A stretch of 64,000 nt of DNA from Streptomyces sp. NBC_00358. GTDB lineage: Bacteria > Actinomycetota > Actinomycetes > Streptomycetales > Streptomycetaceae. A program made the position numbers and the translations under genes. The stretch lies in NCBI RefSeq assembly GCF_036099295.1, contig NZ_CP107976.1, forward strand, positions 4,650,001 through 4,714,000, given 5' to 3'. Numbering within the stretch: the first letter of the stretch is position 1; every line of letters begins with the position of its first letter. The notes beneath the pieces were generated by a model, which made no database searches, was not told the origin of the DNA, and saw nothing but the letters and a program-made list of their open reading frames with translations. This document shows positions 34,540 through 42,977 of the stretch, piece after piece.

Positions 34540-35555
34540 AGCGCGCGGAGTTCGTGCACCACTCCGAAGGCCGCCGCCGTCAGCGGTACCGCGAGCAGCA
34601 TGCCGAGGACGCCCGCCACGGACGCTCCCGCCGTGATCGCCAGGAGCACCACCGCCGGATGCATCTGCACCTGCCGGCTCTGGATCATCGGCTGGAGGCC
34701 GTATCCCTCCAGCATCTGGATCGCGAGCACGAGGCCGAGCGTCCACAGGGCGATGACGAACCCCCGGTCGGCGAGCGCGACCAGGACGGCCACCGCGCCG
34801 GAGAGGAACGCGCCGAGATACGGGATGTACGCCCCCACGAAGACCAGCGCGCCGAGCCCGACGGCGCCCGGGACGCGCAGGACCAGGAGTCCGACGGTGA
34901 TGCAGAGGGCGTCGATGAGCGCGATGATCGTCGTCCCGCGCATGAAGCCCTCGACGGCCGCGAAGGCGCGCCGGGCCATGGCCTCGACGACGTCGGCGGT
35001 CCCCCGGGGCGCGAGCGACCGCAGCGACCCGGCCACCTTGTGCGAGTCGCGCAGGAAGAAGAACACGAGCAGCAGGGCGAGGAAGCACATGGCGAGGGTC
35101 TCGGCCACGACGCTGACGCCGCTGACGACGTTGGACGCGGCAGTGCCGCCGAACTTGGCCAGCAGGTCCTTGGAGTTGGCGGCGATGTCGTCGAGCGAGG
35201 TGCCCGCCGCGCCGAAGTGCTCGGCGACGGAACGCGAGGCCTCGCGGAGCGAGGACACGATCTGGGATCCGGTGTGGAAGAGCGCGGCCACCACGACGTA
35301 GACGGCGCCGCCGACCACGACGGCCACCGCGACGCAGGTCAGGGCGGCGGCGAGCGAGCGGTTGATCCGCGCTTTGACCATCCGCCGGTACAGCGGCCCG
35401 AGCAGGGCGGTCCCGAGCAGCGCGAGCAGCACCGGCACCACCGCCGTACGGAACTCCCCGCACAGCAGGATCCCCACCCACCCCACACCGGCGGCCAGCA
35501 GGAGCACGACACACCAGGCCGCCAACCGCCGGGCACCCTCAGGGAGTAGCTGCAC
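34437..35555 (-). CDS. AI-2E family permease
   Basis: A 372-residue membrane protein from GTG 35555. It has about seven to eight hydrophobic segments in the AI-2E (formerly UPF0118) arrangement: helices near 12-60, a long amphipathic stretch (about 90-145), FLALLLVFFFLRDSHKV, the VEGFMRGTTIIALIDALC block, and the closing PLTAAAFGVVHEL. Family members export small molecules or act as antiporters; AI-2 export itself is proved for few. The C-terminus is a Gly-X-Y tail (PEGPDGPEGPGRPGTPGFPG), encoded by the strand opposite to the collagen-like tail of the convergent gene. The start downstream of the 35629-35668 terminator is preferred. Confidence 0.87.
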   Translation of the reverse strand: MQLLPEGARRLAAWCVVLLLAAGVGWVGILLCGEFRTAVVPVLLALLGTALLGPLYRRMVKARINRSLAAALTCVAVAVVVGGAVYVVVAALFHTGSQIVSSLREASRSVAEHFGAAGTSLDDIAANSKDLLAKFGGTAASNVVSGVSVVAETLAMCFLALLLVFFFLRDSHKVAGSLRSLAPRGTADVVEAMARRAFAAVEGFMRGTTIIALIDALCITVGLLVLRVPGAVGLGALVFVGAYIPYLGAFLSGAVAVLVALADRGFVIALWTLGLVLAIQMLEGYGLQPMIQSRQVQMHPAVVLLAITAGASVAGVLGMLLAVPLTAAAFGVVHELRALYAPEGPDGPEGPGRPGTPGFPGVPGAPGPSEDS

Positions 35556-35628
35556 CCTGCAAGCTGACCATGTGTCAGCCGAACCGGCGCCCGGGAAAGA
35601 CCGAACGGGGGAGGCCCGGCCCCGCACG

Positions 35629-35668
35629 CGCGAAAGCCCCGTCCGATACGGCGGACGGGGCTTTCGCG
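35629..35668 (-). terminator. Strong hairpin terminator after the pirin gene
   Basis: A perfect 17-bp stem (CGCGAAAGCCCCGTCCG with CGGACGGGGCTTTCGCG) with a 6-base loop, 60 bp past the pirin stop on the minus strand. It separates pirin from the permease gene, so they are unlikely to be one transcript. Confidence 0.88.
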
Positions 35669-35727
35669 TGCTCGATCGCTCGCGGGTGCCTCGGCAGGGC
35701 GAGGGACCCGCAAGGACCGGGGCCGAC

Positions 35728-36699
35728 CTACAGCCCGCCCTCGGACATCCCGTGCACCGCCGGGATCGTCCCGAGGCGGCCCTTCTGGAAGTCCTCGAAG
35801 GCCTGCTGGAGCTCGTCGCGGGTGTTCATCACGAAGGGACCGTAGTGGGCCATCGGCTCACGGATCGGCTGCCCTCCGAGCAGGACGACCTCCAGGTCCG
35901 GCGTGTTGGAGTCCTGCTTGTCGTCCGCGCGGACGGTCAGCGAGGAACCCGCGCCGAAGACGGCGGTCTGGCCGGTGTGCACCGGCCGGCGGTCCGCGCC
36001 CACGCTGCCGCGTCCGGCGAGGACGTACGCGAGGCCGTTGAAGTCCTCGCGCCACGGCAGGGTGATCTCGGCGCCGGGCCGCACGGTGGCGTGGACCATC
36101 GTGATCGGCGTGTGCGTGATGCCCGGTCCCTGGTGGCCGTCGAGCTCACCGGCGATGACCCGCAGCAGCGCGCCGCCGTCCGGGGTGCTGAGCAGCTGCA
36201 CCGTGCCGCCCCGGATGTCCTGGTACCGCGGGGCCATCATCTTGTCCTTGGCGGGGAGGTTCACCCACAGCTGGAGCCCGTGGAACAGACCGCCGGACAT
36301 GACGAGGGACTCCGGGGGCGCCTCGATGTGGAGCAGGCCCGAGCCCGCCGTCATCCACTGCGTGTCGCCGTTGGTGATCGTGCCGCCGCCACCGTTGGAG
36401 TCCTGGTGGTCGAAGACGCCGTCGATGATGTAGGTCACGGTCTCGAAGCCGCGGTGCGGGTGCCAGGGGGTGCCCTTCGGCTCGCCCGGCGCGTACTCCA
36501 CCTCACCCATCTGGTCCATCATGATGAACGGGTCGAGGTGCTTGTAATTGATTCCGGCGAACGCGCGGCGGACCGGGAAACCCTCGCCCTCGAAGCCGCT
36601 GGGCGCGGTCGTCACGGTCAGCACGGGACGCTCCACGGCGTCCGTGGGCGCCGCCACACGCGGCAGGGCCAGCGGGTTCTCGACAGTCACTGCGGGCAT
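35728..36699 (-). CDS. Pirin-family protein
   Basis: A 323-residue bicupin. The N-terminal cupin carries the pirin metal-binding motifs: PFIMMDQMGEVEYAPG, PHPHRGFETVTYIIDG-type PWHPHRGFETVTYI (two His), DSNGGGGTITNGDTQWMTAG and GLLHIEAP (third His and Glu). The second cupin (about 180-300) has DIRGGTVQLL and lacks ligands, as usual. Pirins have Fe-dependent redox-sensing or quercetinase activity; in Streptomyces one is linked to control of acyl-CoA dehydrogenase and redox balance, and an acyl-CoA dehydrogenase gene is nearby. ATG 36699 is preceded by AAGGAGGTACCG-like sequence. Confidence 0.93.
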   Translation of the reverse strand: MPAVTVENPLALPRVAAPTDAVERPVLTVTTAPSGFEGEGFPVRRAFAGINYKHLDPFIMMDQMGEVEYAPGEPKGTPWHPHRGFETVTYIIDGVFDHQDSNGGGGTITNGDTQWMTAGSGLLHIEAPPESLVMSGGLFHGLQLWVNLPAKDKMMAPRYQDIRGGTVQLLSTPDGGALLRVIAGELDGHQGPGITHTPITMVHATVRPGAEITLPWREDFNGLAYVLAGRGSVGADRRPVHTGQTAVFGAGSSLTVRADDKQDSNTPDLEVVLLGGQPIREPMAHYGPFVMNTRDELQQAFEDFQKGRLGTIPAVHGMSEGGL

Positions 36700-36764
36700 G
36701 TCGGTACCTCCTTGTGCTTCGAGTTTAGTTGAGAGTTGAACTTTCTGCTACCCGTAACGACGCG

Positions 36765-36790
36765 CGCCCGGAGGGCATTCCCTCCGGGCG
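36765..36790 (-). terminator. Terminator after the SseB gene
   Basis: CGCCCGGAGGG and CCCTCCGGGCG form an 11-bp stem with a 4-base loop, in the gap between the SseB gene (upstream) and pirin. The rest of that gap (36791-36898) holds two copies of GCGGCCCGCCGGCCG-like sequence. Confidence 0.75.
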
Positions 36791-36898
36791 TCACGCGTTC
36801 ATGGGGCGTTTCGGCCGTGCGGACGGCAGGGGCCGCGGGCCCCGCCGGCGGCGGCCCGCCGGCCGTATCCGCGGCCCGCCGGCCGCGCCTGCGGCCCG

Positions 36899-37390
36899 TC
36901 AGCCGTACATACGGCGCATCGCGAAGTCCACCATCTGCTCCACGGCCTTCGCGTCGAAGACCATCCGGTGCTCGCCCTCCATGTCGATCACGAAGCCGTA
37001 GCCGGTCGGCAGCAGGTCGATCACCTCGGCACCGGTGATCACGAAGTACTTGGACTCCTTGCCCGCGTACCGGCGCAGCTCCTTGAGCGAGGTGAACATC
37101 GGGATGACAGGCTGCTGAGTGTTGTGCAGCGCCAGGAATCCGGGGTTGTCCCCACGCGGGCAGTACACCTTCGACGTGGCGAAGACCTGCTGGAAGTCCT
37201 CGGCGGCCATGGAGCCCGTGGTGAACGCGCGCACCGCGTCCGGAAGGGACGGCGGGGACGGCTCGGGATACAGCGGCGGCTGCTGGCCGTACCCGCCGGG
37301 CATCTGCCCGCCCGGCATCTGGCCGGGCATCTGCTGCTGCGGCGGGACGTACCCCTGCTGGGCGCCTGCGTTCTGCTCGTAGCCGTACAT
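36899..37390 (-). CDS. SseB-domain protein
   Basis: A 163-residue protein. The N-terminal 45 residues are rich in Gln/Pro/Gly/Met with a repeated QMPG motif (QMPGQMPGGQMPGGYGQ). Residues 48-163 form an SseB N-terminal-like domain (RAFTTGSMAAEDFQQVFATS, CPRGDNPGFLALHNTQQPVI, MFTSLKELRRYAG). SseB-domain proteins in actinobacteria are small, soluble, partly linked to type VII secretion or signalling, without agreed function. The gene is divergent from the acyl-CoA dehydrogenase gene, and an inverted repeat lies between them. Confidence 0.82.
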   Translation of the reverse strand: MYGYEQNAGAQQGYVPPQQQMPGQMPGGQMPGGYGQQPPLYPEPSPPSLPDAVRAFTTGSMAAEDFQQVFATSKVYCPRGDNPGFLALHNTQQPVIPMFTSLKELRRYAGKESKYFVITGAEVIDLLPTGYGFVIDMEGEHRMVFDAKAVEQMVDFAMRRMYG

Positions 37391-37402
37391 GCGTCAAAGA
37401 GT

Positions 37403-37424
37403 AGTGGGCCACATATGGACCACT
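37403..37424. promoter_or_regulatory. Inverted-repeat operator candidate upstream of acyl-CoA dehydrogenase
   Basis: AGTGGGCC-ACATAT-GGACCACT forms an 8-bp imperfect inverted repeat (one mismatched pair) around an AT-rich centre. It lies 13 bp from the SseB start and about 110 bp before the dehydrogenase start, a good position for a dimeric repressor such as a TetR-family fatty acid regulator. The regulator is not identifiable here. Confidence 0.35.
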
Positions 37425-37533
37425 CGGGGTTGCTTCTTATTACTGGCGGGTAGCATCATCGAAGCTACTTGTTGGTACGTGAACCAGATGCGAGGAGTCA
37501 ATGCCTCGCCGATCCCTTAACGGAGCCGTCGCC

Positions 37534-39360
37534 ATGGGGCATTACAAGTCGAATCTCCGCGACATCGAGTTCAACCTCTTCGAGGTACTCGGGCGCGACA
37601 AGCTGTACGGCACCGGCCCGTTCGCGGAGATGGACACGGACACCGCCAAGAGCATCCTCGAAGAGCTGACCCGCCTCTCGGAGAACGAGCTGGCCGAGTC
37701 CTTCGTCGACGCCGACCGCAACCCGCCCGTCTTCGACCCGGAGACCAACACCGCGCCGGTCCCGGCTTCCTTCAAGAAGTCGTACAAGGCGTTCATGGAC
37801 TCCGAGTACTGGCGTCTCGGCGTGCCCGAGGAGATCGGCGGCTCCACCGCGCCCCGCTCACTGATCTGGGCGTACGCGGAACTGATCCTCGGCGCGAACC
37901 CGGCGGTCTGGATGTACTCCAGCGGCCCCGCGTTCGCCGGCATCCTCTTCGAGGAGGGCAACGAGGTCCAGAAGCACATCGCGACGATGGCCGTCGACAA
38001 GCGGTGGGGCTCCACCATGGTGCTCACCGAGCCGGACGCCGGCTCCGACGTGGGCGCGGGCCGTACCAAGGCGGTCAAGCAGGAGGACGGCTCCTGGCAC
38101 ATCGAGGGCGTGAAGCGCTTCATCACCTCGGGTGAGCACGACATGGAGGAGAACATCCTCCACTACGTCCTCGCCCGCCCCGAGGGCGGCGGCCCCGGCA
38201 CCAAGGGCCTGTCCCTCTTCCTCGTCCCGAAGTACGAGTTCGACTTCGAGACCGGCGAGCTGGGCGAGCGCAACGGCGTGTACGCGACGAACGTCGAGCA
38301 CAAGATGGGCCTCAAGGCCTCCAACACCTGCGAGATGACCTTCGGCGACCGCCACCCCGCCAAGGGCTGGCTGATCGGCGACAAGCACGACGGCATCCGC
38401 CAGATGTTCCGCATCATCGAGTTCGCCCGCATGATGGTCGGCACGAAGGCGATCTCCACGCTGTCGACCGGCTACCTGAACGCGCTGGAGTACGCCAAGG
38501 AGCGCGTCCAGGGTCCCGACCTCGCGGAGTTCATGGACAAGGCCGCGCCCAAGGTCACCATCACGCACCACCCGGACGTGCGCCGCTCGCTGATGACGCA
38601 GAAGGCGTACGCCGAGGGCATGCGCGCCCTGGTGCTGCACACCGCCGCGGTCCAGGACGAGATCCAGGTCCTGGAGGCCGCCGGTGAGGACACCGCCGCC
38701 GCCGAGGCCCTGAACGACCTCCTCCTGCCGATCGTGAAGGGCTACGGCTCCGAGAAGGGCTACGAGCTGCTCGCCCAGTCGCTCCAGATCTTCGGCGGCT
38801 CCGGCTTCCTGCAGGAGTACCCGATCGAGCAGTACATCCGCGACGCCAAGATCGACACCCTGTACGAGGGCACCACCGCGATCCAGGGCCAGGACTTCTT
38901 CTTCCGGAAGATCGTCCGCAACCAGGGCGCGGCCCTGAACACCCTCGCCGAGGACATCAAGAAGTTCCTGGCGCTCGGCACGGGCGGCGAGGAGCTGTCC
39001 GCCGCCCGCGAGCAGCTCGCCAAGGCGGCCGTCGAGCTGGAGGCCATCGTCGGCCTGATGCTCACGGACCTCGCGGCCACCGAGCAGAACGTCAAGAACA
39101 TCTACAAGGTGGGCCTCAACACCACCCGCCTGCTGATGGCCTCCGGCGACGTGGTCGTCGGCTACCTGCTGCTGCGCGGTGCCGCCGTCGCCGCCGAGAA
39201 GCTGGAGACCGCCTCGGCCAGGGACAAGGCGTTCTACACCGGCAAGATCGCCGCCGCGAAGTTCTTCGCCGCCAACGTGCTGCCCGGCGTCACCGGCGCC
39301 CGCAAGCTCGCCGAGGGCGTCGACCTGGACCTGATGGAGCTGGACGAAGCCGCCTTCTAA
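37534..39360 (+). CDS. Acyl-CoA dehydrogenase (long, ~600-residue type)
   Basis: A 608-residue flavoprotein. It begins MGHYKSNLRDIEFNLFEVLG, typical of the long ACAD group with an extra N-terminal region. FAD-binding blocks are MVLTEPDAGSDVGAGRT and FITSGEHDMEENI. The helical C-terminal ACAD domain contains QIFGGSGFLQEYPIEQYIRD and DTLYEGTTAIQGQD, where the Glu in YEGT is the usual catalytic base. A C-terminal helical extension (about 480-608) is present as expected for this group. It catalyses the first step of acyl-CoA beta-oxidation. An upstream ATG at 37501, with GAGGAG close by, would add 11 residues. Confidence 0.95.
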   Translation: MGHYKSNLRDIEFNLFEVLGRDKLYGTGPFAEMDTDTAKSILEELTRLSENELAESFVDADRNPPVFDPETNTAPVPASFKKSYKAFMDSEYWRLGVPEEIGGSTAPRSLIWAYAELILGANPAVWMYSSGPAFAGILFEEGNEVQKHIATMAVDKRWGSTMVLTEPDAGSDVGAGRTKAVKQEDGSWHIEGVKRFITSGEHDMEENILHYVLARPEGGGPGTKGLSLFLVPKYEFDFETGELGERNGVYATNVEHKMGLKASNTCEMTFGDRHPAKGWLIGDKHDGIRQMFRIIEFARMMVGTKAISTLSTGYLNALEYAKERVQGPDLAEFMDKAAPKVTITHHPDVRRSLMTQKAYAEGMRALVLHTAAVQDEIQVLEAAGEDTAAAEALNDLLLPIVKGYGSEKGYELLAQSLQIFGGSGFLQEYPIEQYIRDAKIDTLYEGTTAIQGQDFFFRKIVRNQGAALNTLAEDIKKFLALGTGGEELSAAREQLAKAAVELEAIVGLMLTDLAATEQNVKNIYKVGLNTTRLLMASGDVVVGYLLLRGAAVAAEKLETASARDKAFYTGKIAAAKFFAANVLPGVTGARKLAEGVDLDLMELDEAAF

Positions 39361-39477
39361 GGGTCCTCCGGGCTCCTTCCGAGGAGCAGCCGGGCTCCGC
39401 GGAACCGGGCGGGCACCGGCCCGACACCTGTCGGTCGGGTCAGGTGTCCCAAGGTGTCCACCCTTCACATCCCCCTT

Positions 39478-39515
39478 ACGAGGGCCCGCTCCCAACCCAG
39501 GGAGCGGGCCCTCGT
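39478..39515 (+). terminator. Strong hairpin terminator after acyl-CoA dehydrogenase
   Basis: A 16-bp perfect stem (ACGAGGGCCCGCTCCC with its complement) and a 6-base loop, only 19 bp before the aminopeptidase start. It probably ends the dehydrogenase transcript; the aminopeptidase promoter would then overlap this hairpin, or its mRNA begins very close to the start codon. Confidence 0.85.
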
Positions 39516-39534
39516 GCGTCGTTAAGGTGAACCC

Positions 39535-40830
39535 ATGAGTGCACCCTCCCGCTTCGATCGCGGCCACACCGACGACCTCATGTCCTTCCTGGCGGCGAGC
39601 CCGACGCCGTACCACGCCGTGGCGACCGCCGCCGAGCGCCTGGAGAAGGCCGGATTCCGTCAGGTCGCCGAGACCGACGCGTGGGAAGGGACCAGCGGCG
39701 GGAAGTACCTGCTGCGCGGAGGGGCGATCATCGCCTGGTACGTGCCGGCGGGCGCCACCCCGCACACACCGTTCCGGATCATCGGCGCGCACACCGACTC
39801 CCCGAACCTGCGGGTCAAACCGCTCCCCGACACCGGGGCGCACGGCTGGCGGCAGGTGGCCGTCGAGATCTACGGCGGACCGCTGCTGAACTCCTGGCTC
39901 GACCGGGACCTCGGCCTCGCCGGACGCCTGTCGCTGCGGGACGGCTCGACCCGCCTGGTCAACATCGACCGCGCCCTGCTGCGCGTGCCCCAGCTCGCCA
40001 TCCACCTGGACCGTTCCGTCAGCAGCGACGGACTCAAGCTCGACAAGCAGCGGCACCTCCAGCCCGTCTGGGGACTCGGCGACACCCGCGAGGGCGACCT
40101 GATCACCTTCCTGGAGGAGGAGTCGGGGCTGCCCGCGGGCGAGGTCACCGGCTGGGACCTGATGACCCACTCCATCGAGCGCCCCTCCTACCTCGGCCGC
40201 GACGAGGAACTGCTCGCCGGACCGCGGATGGACAACCTGCTGTCCGTGCACGCCGCGACGGCCGCGCTGGCCGCGGCCGCGGCGGCCGGCACCGAGCTCT
40301 CCCACATCCCGGTCCTCGCCGCCTTCGACCACGAGGAGAACGGCTCGCAGAGCGACACCGGCGCCGACGGACCGCTGCTCGGCAGCGTGCTGGAACGTTC
40401 GGTCTTCGCACGCGGCGGCACCTACGAGGACCGGGCGCGCGCGTTCGCGGGCACCGTCTGCCTCTCCTGCGACACCGGTCACGCCGTACACCCGAACTAC
40501 GCCGAGCGGCACGACCCGACGCACCACCCGCGCGCCAACGGCGGCCCCATCCTCAAAGTGAACGTCAACAACCGCTACGCCACCGACGGTTCGGGCCGCG
40601 CGGTGTTCGCCGCCGCCTGCGAGAAGGCCGGCGTGCCCTTCCAGTCCTTCGTCTCCAACAACTCCATGCCCTGCGGCACCACCATCGGTCCCATCACGGC
40701 GGCCCGGCACGGCATCAAGACGGTCGACATCGGCGTGGCCATCCTCTCCATGCACAGCGCCCGCGAACTCTGCGGCGCCGACGACCCGTTCCTGCTGACC
40801 AACGCGCTGGTGGCGTTCCTGGAGGGCTGA
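39535..40830 (+). CDS. M18 family aminopeptidase
   Basis: A 431-residue metallopeptidase of the aspartyl aminopeptidase (PepC/ApeB-like) family. Two zinc ions are bound by the His in IIGAHTDSPNLRVKP, the Asp in LLAGPRMDNL, the Glu pair in AFDHEENGSQS, the Asp/His in CDTGHAVHPNY and the His in ILSMHSARE. The dimerisation insertion (about 95-230) includes RDLGLAGRLSLRDG. It removes N-terminal acidic or neutral residues from peptides in the cytoplasm. Length is normal. Start is ATG 39535. Confidence 0.95.
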   Translation: MSAPSRFDRGHTDDLMSFLAASPTPYHAVATAAERLEKAGFRQVAETDAWEGTSGGKYLLRGGAIIAWYVPAGATPHTPFRIIGAHTDSPNLRVKPLPDTGAHGWRQVAVEIYGGPLLNSWLDRDLGLAGRLSLRDGSTRLVNIDRALLRVPQLAIHLDRSVSSDGLKLDKQRHLQPVWGLGDTREGDLITFLEEESGLPAGEVTGWDLMTHSIERPSYLGRDEELLAGPRMDNLLSVHAATAALAAAAAAGTELSHIPVLAAFDHEENGSQSDTGADGPLLGSVLERSVFARGGTYEDRARAFAGTVCLSCDTGHAVHPNYAERHDPTHHPRANGGPILKVNVNNRYATDGSGRAVFAAACEKAGVPFQSFVSNNSMPCGTTIGPITAARHGIKTVDIGVAILSMHSARELCGADDPFLLTNALVAFLEG

Positions 40831-40856
40831 GTCGCACCGTCCTGGTCCCCTCCACT

Positions 40857-40905
40857 AAACCGTTTGTTTTGAACCTGTTCAAAGACGGTTTCCCCGGCAT
40901 ACGAT
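40857..40905 (+). promoter_or_regulatory. AT-rich inverted repeat and promoter candidate
   Basis: AAACCGT...TTTGAAC-CT-GTTCAAA-G-ACGGTTT is a nested inverted repeat (40857-40891), unusually AT-rich for this genome. TTCAAA (40878-40883) and TACGAT (40900-40905), 16 bp apart, could be -35 and -10 for the secreted protein gene at 40963. The repeat could be an operator overlapping the -35, or a terminator for the aminopeptidase gene. Confidence 0.45.
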
Positions 40906-40962
40906 GCGCTTCGATCTTCAACGATCCGCGTCATGAAAACAGTCTCGTGGGGGGACTCACAC

Positions 40963-42597
40963 GTGCGAAAAAGATCCCTGGCGCTCACCTGCGCCTCCGT
41001 CGCGGCCGGCCTGCTGCTCGGCCCGGTACCCGCCGCGCACGCCGCGGTGGCACCGGTCCTGTACGGCGTCGGCAGCGGCGACCACCCCGGTGACGGACAG
41101 GTGTGGCTGTCCGCCTCGTCCGACACCGCCATCACCTCGATCACCGCACACCTGTACGCGCCGGGCTCCGCCGCCGGCGCCCCGCAGATCACCCAGGTCA
41201 GCGACTTCACCCCGGACGCGAGCACCGGCTTCGCCAACACATGGCGGACCACCACCCCGCTGCGCCTGGCCGACCTGGGCGCCTACCGCGTCGTCGTCGA
41301 CCTGACGGACGCCGACGGGGACACCACCACCGCCCAGGGCACGTACGAGTACGAGCTGGAGGGGAAGCTCACCGATCTCCAGGTGGCTCCGCGGAGCCCG
41401 GACTACGCGCACCAGGACGTCACCGTCACCGGCGGCTTCACCGTCACCGACCCGCGCACCGGCGGGACGACGCCCGCGGCGAACGCGCCCGTGGACATGG
41501 AGATCTCCAGCGAGGCGGACGGGACGGCCACGACCGGCGCCGACGGCCGGTTCAGCTACACCTACCGCGTCACCGACGCGTCCATCTCGTACGTCAACGC
41601 CTGGCTGCGGCTGGACGACCCCTTCTACCAGTCCCGGAACAACGAGAGCGTGGAGGTCAGGGCCGTCCAGTCCGACACCCGCGTCACCCTCGACACCGCC
41701 GAATTGGACGTCAAGGCCGGGCAGGCGGCGACCGTCTCGGGGACCGCCGAGGTGTACGTCGGCGGTGCGTGGAAGCGGCTGGCCGGAGCCACGGTGGACG
41801 AGATCTGGTCCGACGAGTTCGGCGGCGTGGCCTCGCGGCCCGTCACGGACACCGACGGCCGCTTCACCGGGAAGCTGACGCTGCCGAAGTCCGGCACGGT
41901 CGAAGTGCAGGTGCGCAGCGGGACGTACCTGAAGTACGCCGAGCCGCAGAAGGTCAAGGTGTACGTCGCGGCCAAGACGTCGCTCACCGGCTTCACCGCG
42001 ACCCTGGACAAGTACGCCGTGCTGACCGCCAAGGGCAGGCTGCACACCGGCACAAGTGTCCCCGCGGGTACGGACGACAAGGTCGAGCTCCAGTACTCGG
42101 CCGACGGGAAGACCGGCTGGAAGACGATGAGGACCGTCACGCCGGGCAGCTCCGACCCCGATTCCGGCGCGGCGTTCAAGGGCACCTTCGACGCGTCCTA
42201 CAAGGGCTACTACCGGGCGCACTTCAAGGGCGGCCGCAACTGGCAGGAGTCGTACAGCAGCACCGTGCACGCCACCCGCACCCCGACCCGGATCACCGAC
42301 GGCAACGCCTCCCCCGAACCGGTCCGCAAGGGCCGCACGATCACCTACAGGGGCAAGCTCCAGCACTACACCTCGGGCACCTGGAAGGCGTACTCCGGGC
42401 AGCAGGTGAAGATCCTCTTCCGCCCCAAGGGCTCCAGCGGTTGGTACGACATGGGCAACGCCACCACGCACTCCGACGGCACCTTCTCCAAGGGCTGCAC
42501 GGCCTCGAAGGACGGCACCTGGGTCGCGGTGCTCCTCTACCCGAACAGCACGCACCTGGTGGGCTCCGGGCGCGAGGACTACGTCGACGTGAGGTGA
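40963..42597 (+). CDS. Secreted multi-domain Ig-like protein
   Basis: A 544-residue exported protein from GTG 40963 (GGGGGGA seven bases before). The signal peptide (1-28) ends in PAAHA. The mature chain is built of Ig-like or beta-sandwich domains: about 30-125 (VWLSASSDTAITSITAHLYA), 130-225 (VTGGFTVTDPRTGG...), 230-330, then two similar repeats near 335-445 and 450-544 (KVELQYSADGKTGWKTMRTV and QQVKILFRPKGSSGWYDMGN). This is a calcium-independent surface or secreted protein of unknown ligand, of a type common in Streptomyces. No sortase signal, no catalytic motif. Confidence 0.85.
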   Translation: MRKRSLALTCASVAAGLLLGPVPAAHAAVAPVLYGVGSGDHPGDGQVWLSASSDTAITSITAHLYAPGSAAGAPQITQVSDFTPDASTGFANTWRTTTPLRLADLGAYRVVVDLTDADGDTTTAQGTYEYELEGKLTDLQVAPRSPDYAHQDVTVTGGFTVTDPRTGGTTPAANAPVDMEISSEADGTATTGADGRFSYTYRVTDASISYVNAWLRLDDPFYQSRNNESVEVRAVQSDTRVTLDTAELDVKAGQAATVSGTAEVYVGGAWKRLAGATVDEIWSDEFGGVASRPVTDTDGRFTGKLTLPKSGTVEVQVRSGTYLKYAEPQKVKVYVAAKTSLTGFTATLDKYAVLTAKGRLHTGTSVPAGTDDKVELQYSADGKTGWKTMRTVTPGSSDPDSGAAFKGTFDASYKGYYRAHFKGGRNWQESYSSTVHATRTPTRITDGNASPEPVRKGRTITYRGKLQHYTSGTWKAYSGQQVKILFRPKGSSGWYDMGNATTHSDGTFSKGCTASKDGTWVAVLLYPNSTHLVGSGREDYVDVR

Positions 42598-42725
42598 CGC
42601 GCGCCGCCGCCGGAAACGGCGGCGCACGTGACGGGAGGAGCCTCCTCCGCATGACCCATGGGGTTCCGGGTACCCGGAACGAGCCCGGAATGACTCCGAG
42701 TTGCTACTTCAAGGAGGCGACACCC

Positions 42726-42971
42726 ATGGGCCTGGGCGGATGCATCATCCTGATCGCCGCAGGGGCGATCCTCACGTTCGCGACCGACTGGCACATGCGG
42801 GGAGTCGACCTTCACGTGGTCGGCGTGATCCTCATGATCGCCGGACTGATCGGCGTGGCGACCTTCGGCAGCATCACCAGGCGCAGGCGTCTGGTCGTAC
42901 CGCCGACGGCGACCGTCGTCGAGGAGGACCGGCACCAGCGGAACGGTTACTCCGACGGCTACGGCGTCTGA
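42726..42971 (+). CDS. Small two-TM membrane protein (DUF6458-like)
   Basis: An 81-residue protein with a strong AAGGAGG before ATG 42726. Two hydrophobic segments, GLGGCIILIAAGAILTFATD and HVVGVILMIAGLIGVATFGS, flank a short WHMRGVDL loop. They are followed by a basic stop-transfer run (TRRRR) and a polar tail. This matches DUF6458 and related actinobacterial small membrane proteins, of unknown function. Its stop is 6 bp from the end of the convergent thioredoxin/NHL gene. Confidence 0.82.
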   Translation: MGLGGCIILIAAGAILTFATDWHMRGVDLHVVGVILMIAGLIGVATFGSITRRRRLVVPPTATVVEEDRHQRNGYSDGYGV

Positions 42972-42977
42972 GCCGAC

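Noticed and set aside
34540..35627. An upstream extension of the AI-2E permease to 35627
   Set aside because: It would place the start next to the pirin terminator at 35629-35668, and the extra 24 residues show no membrane or family similarity; GTG 35555 is preferred.
36791..36898. Tandem GCGGCCCGCCGGCCG-like units considered as a CRISPR or mobile element
   Set aside because: Only two short GC-rich copies without spacers; ordinary GC-rich intergenic duplication.
37858..40755. A 965-codon minus-strand frame opposite the acyl-CoA dehydrogenase and M18 genes
   Set aside because: It spans two well-supported genes and the terminator between them and has no recognisable protein features.
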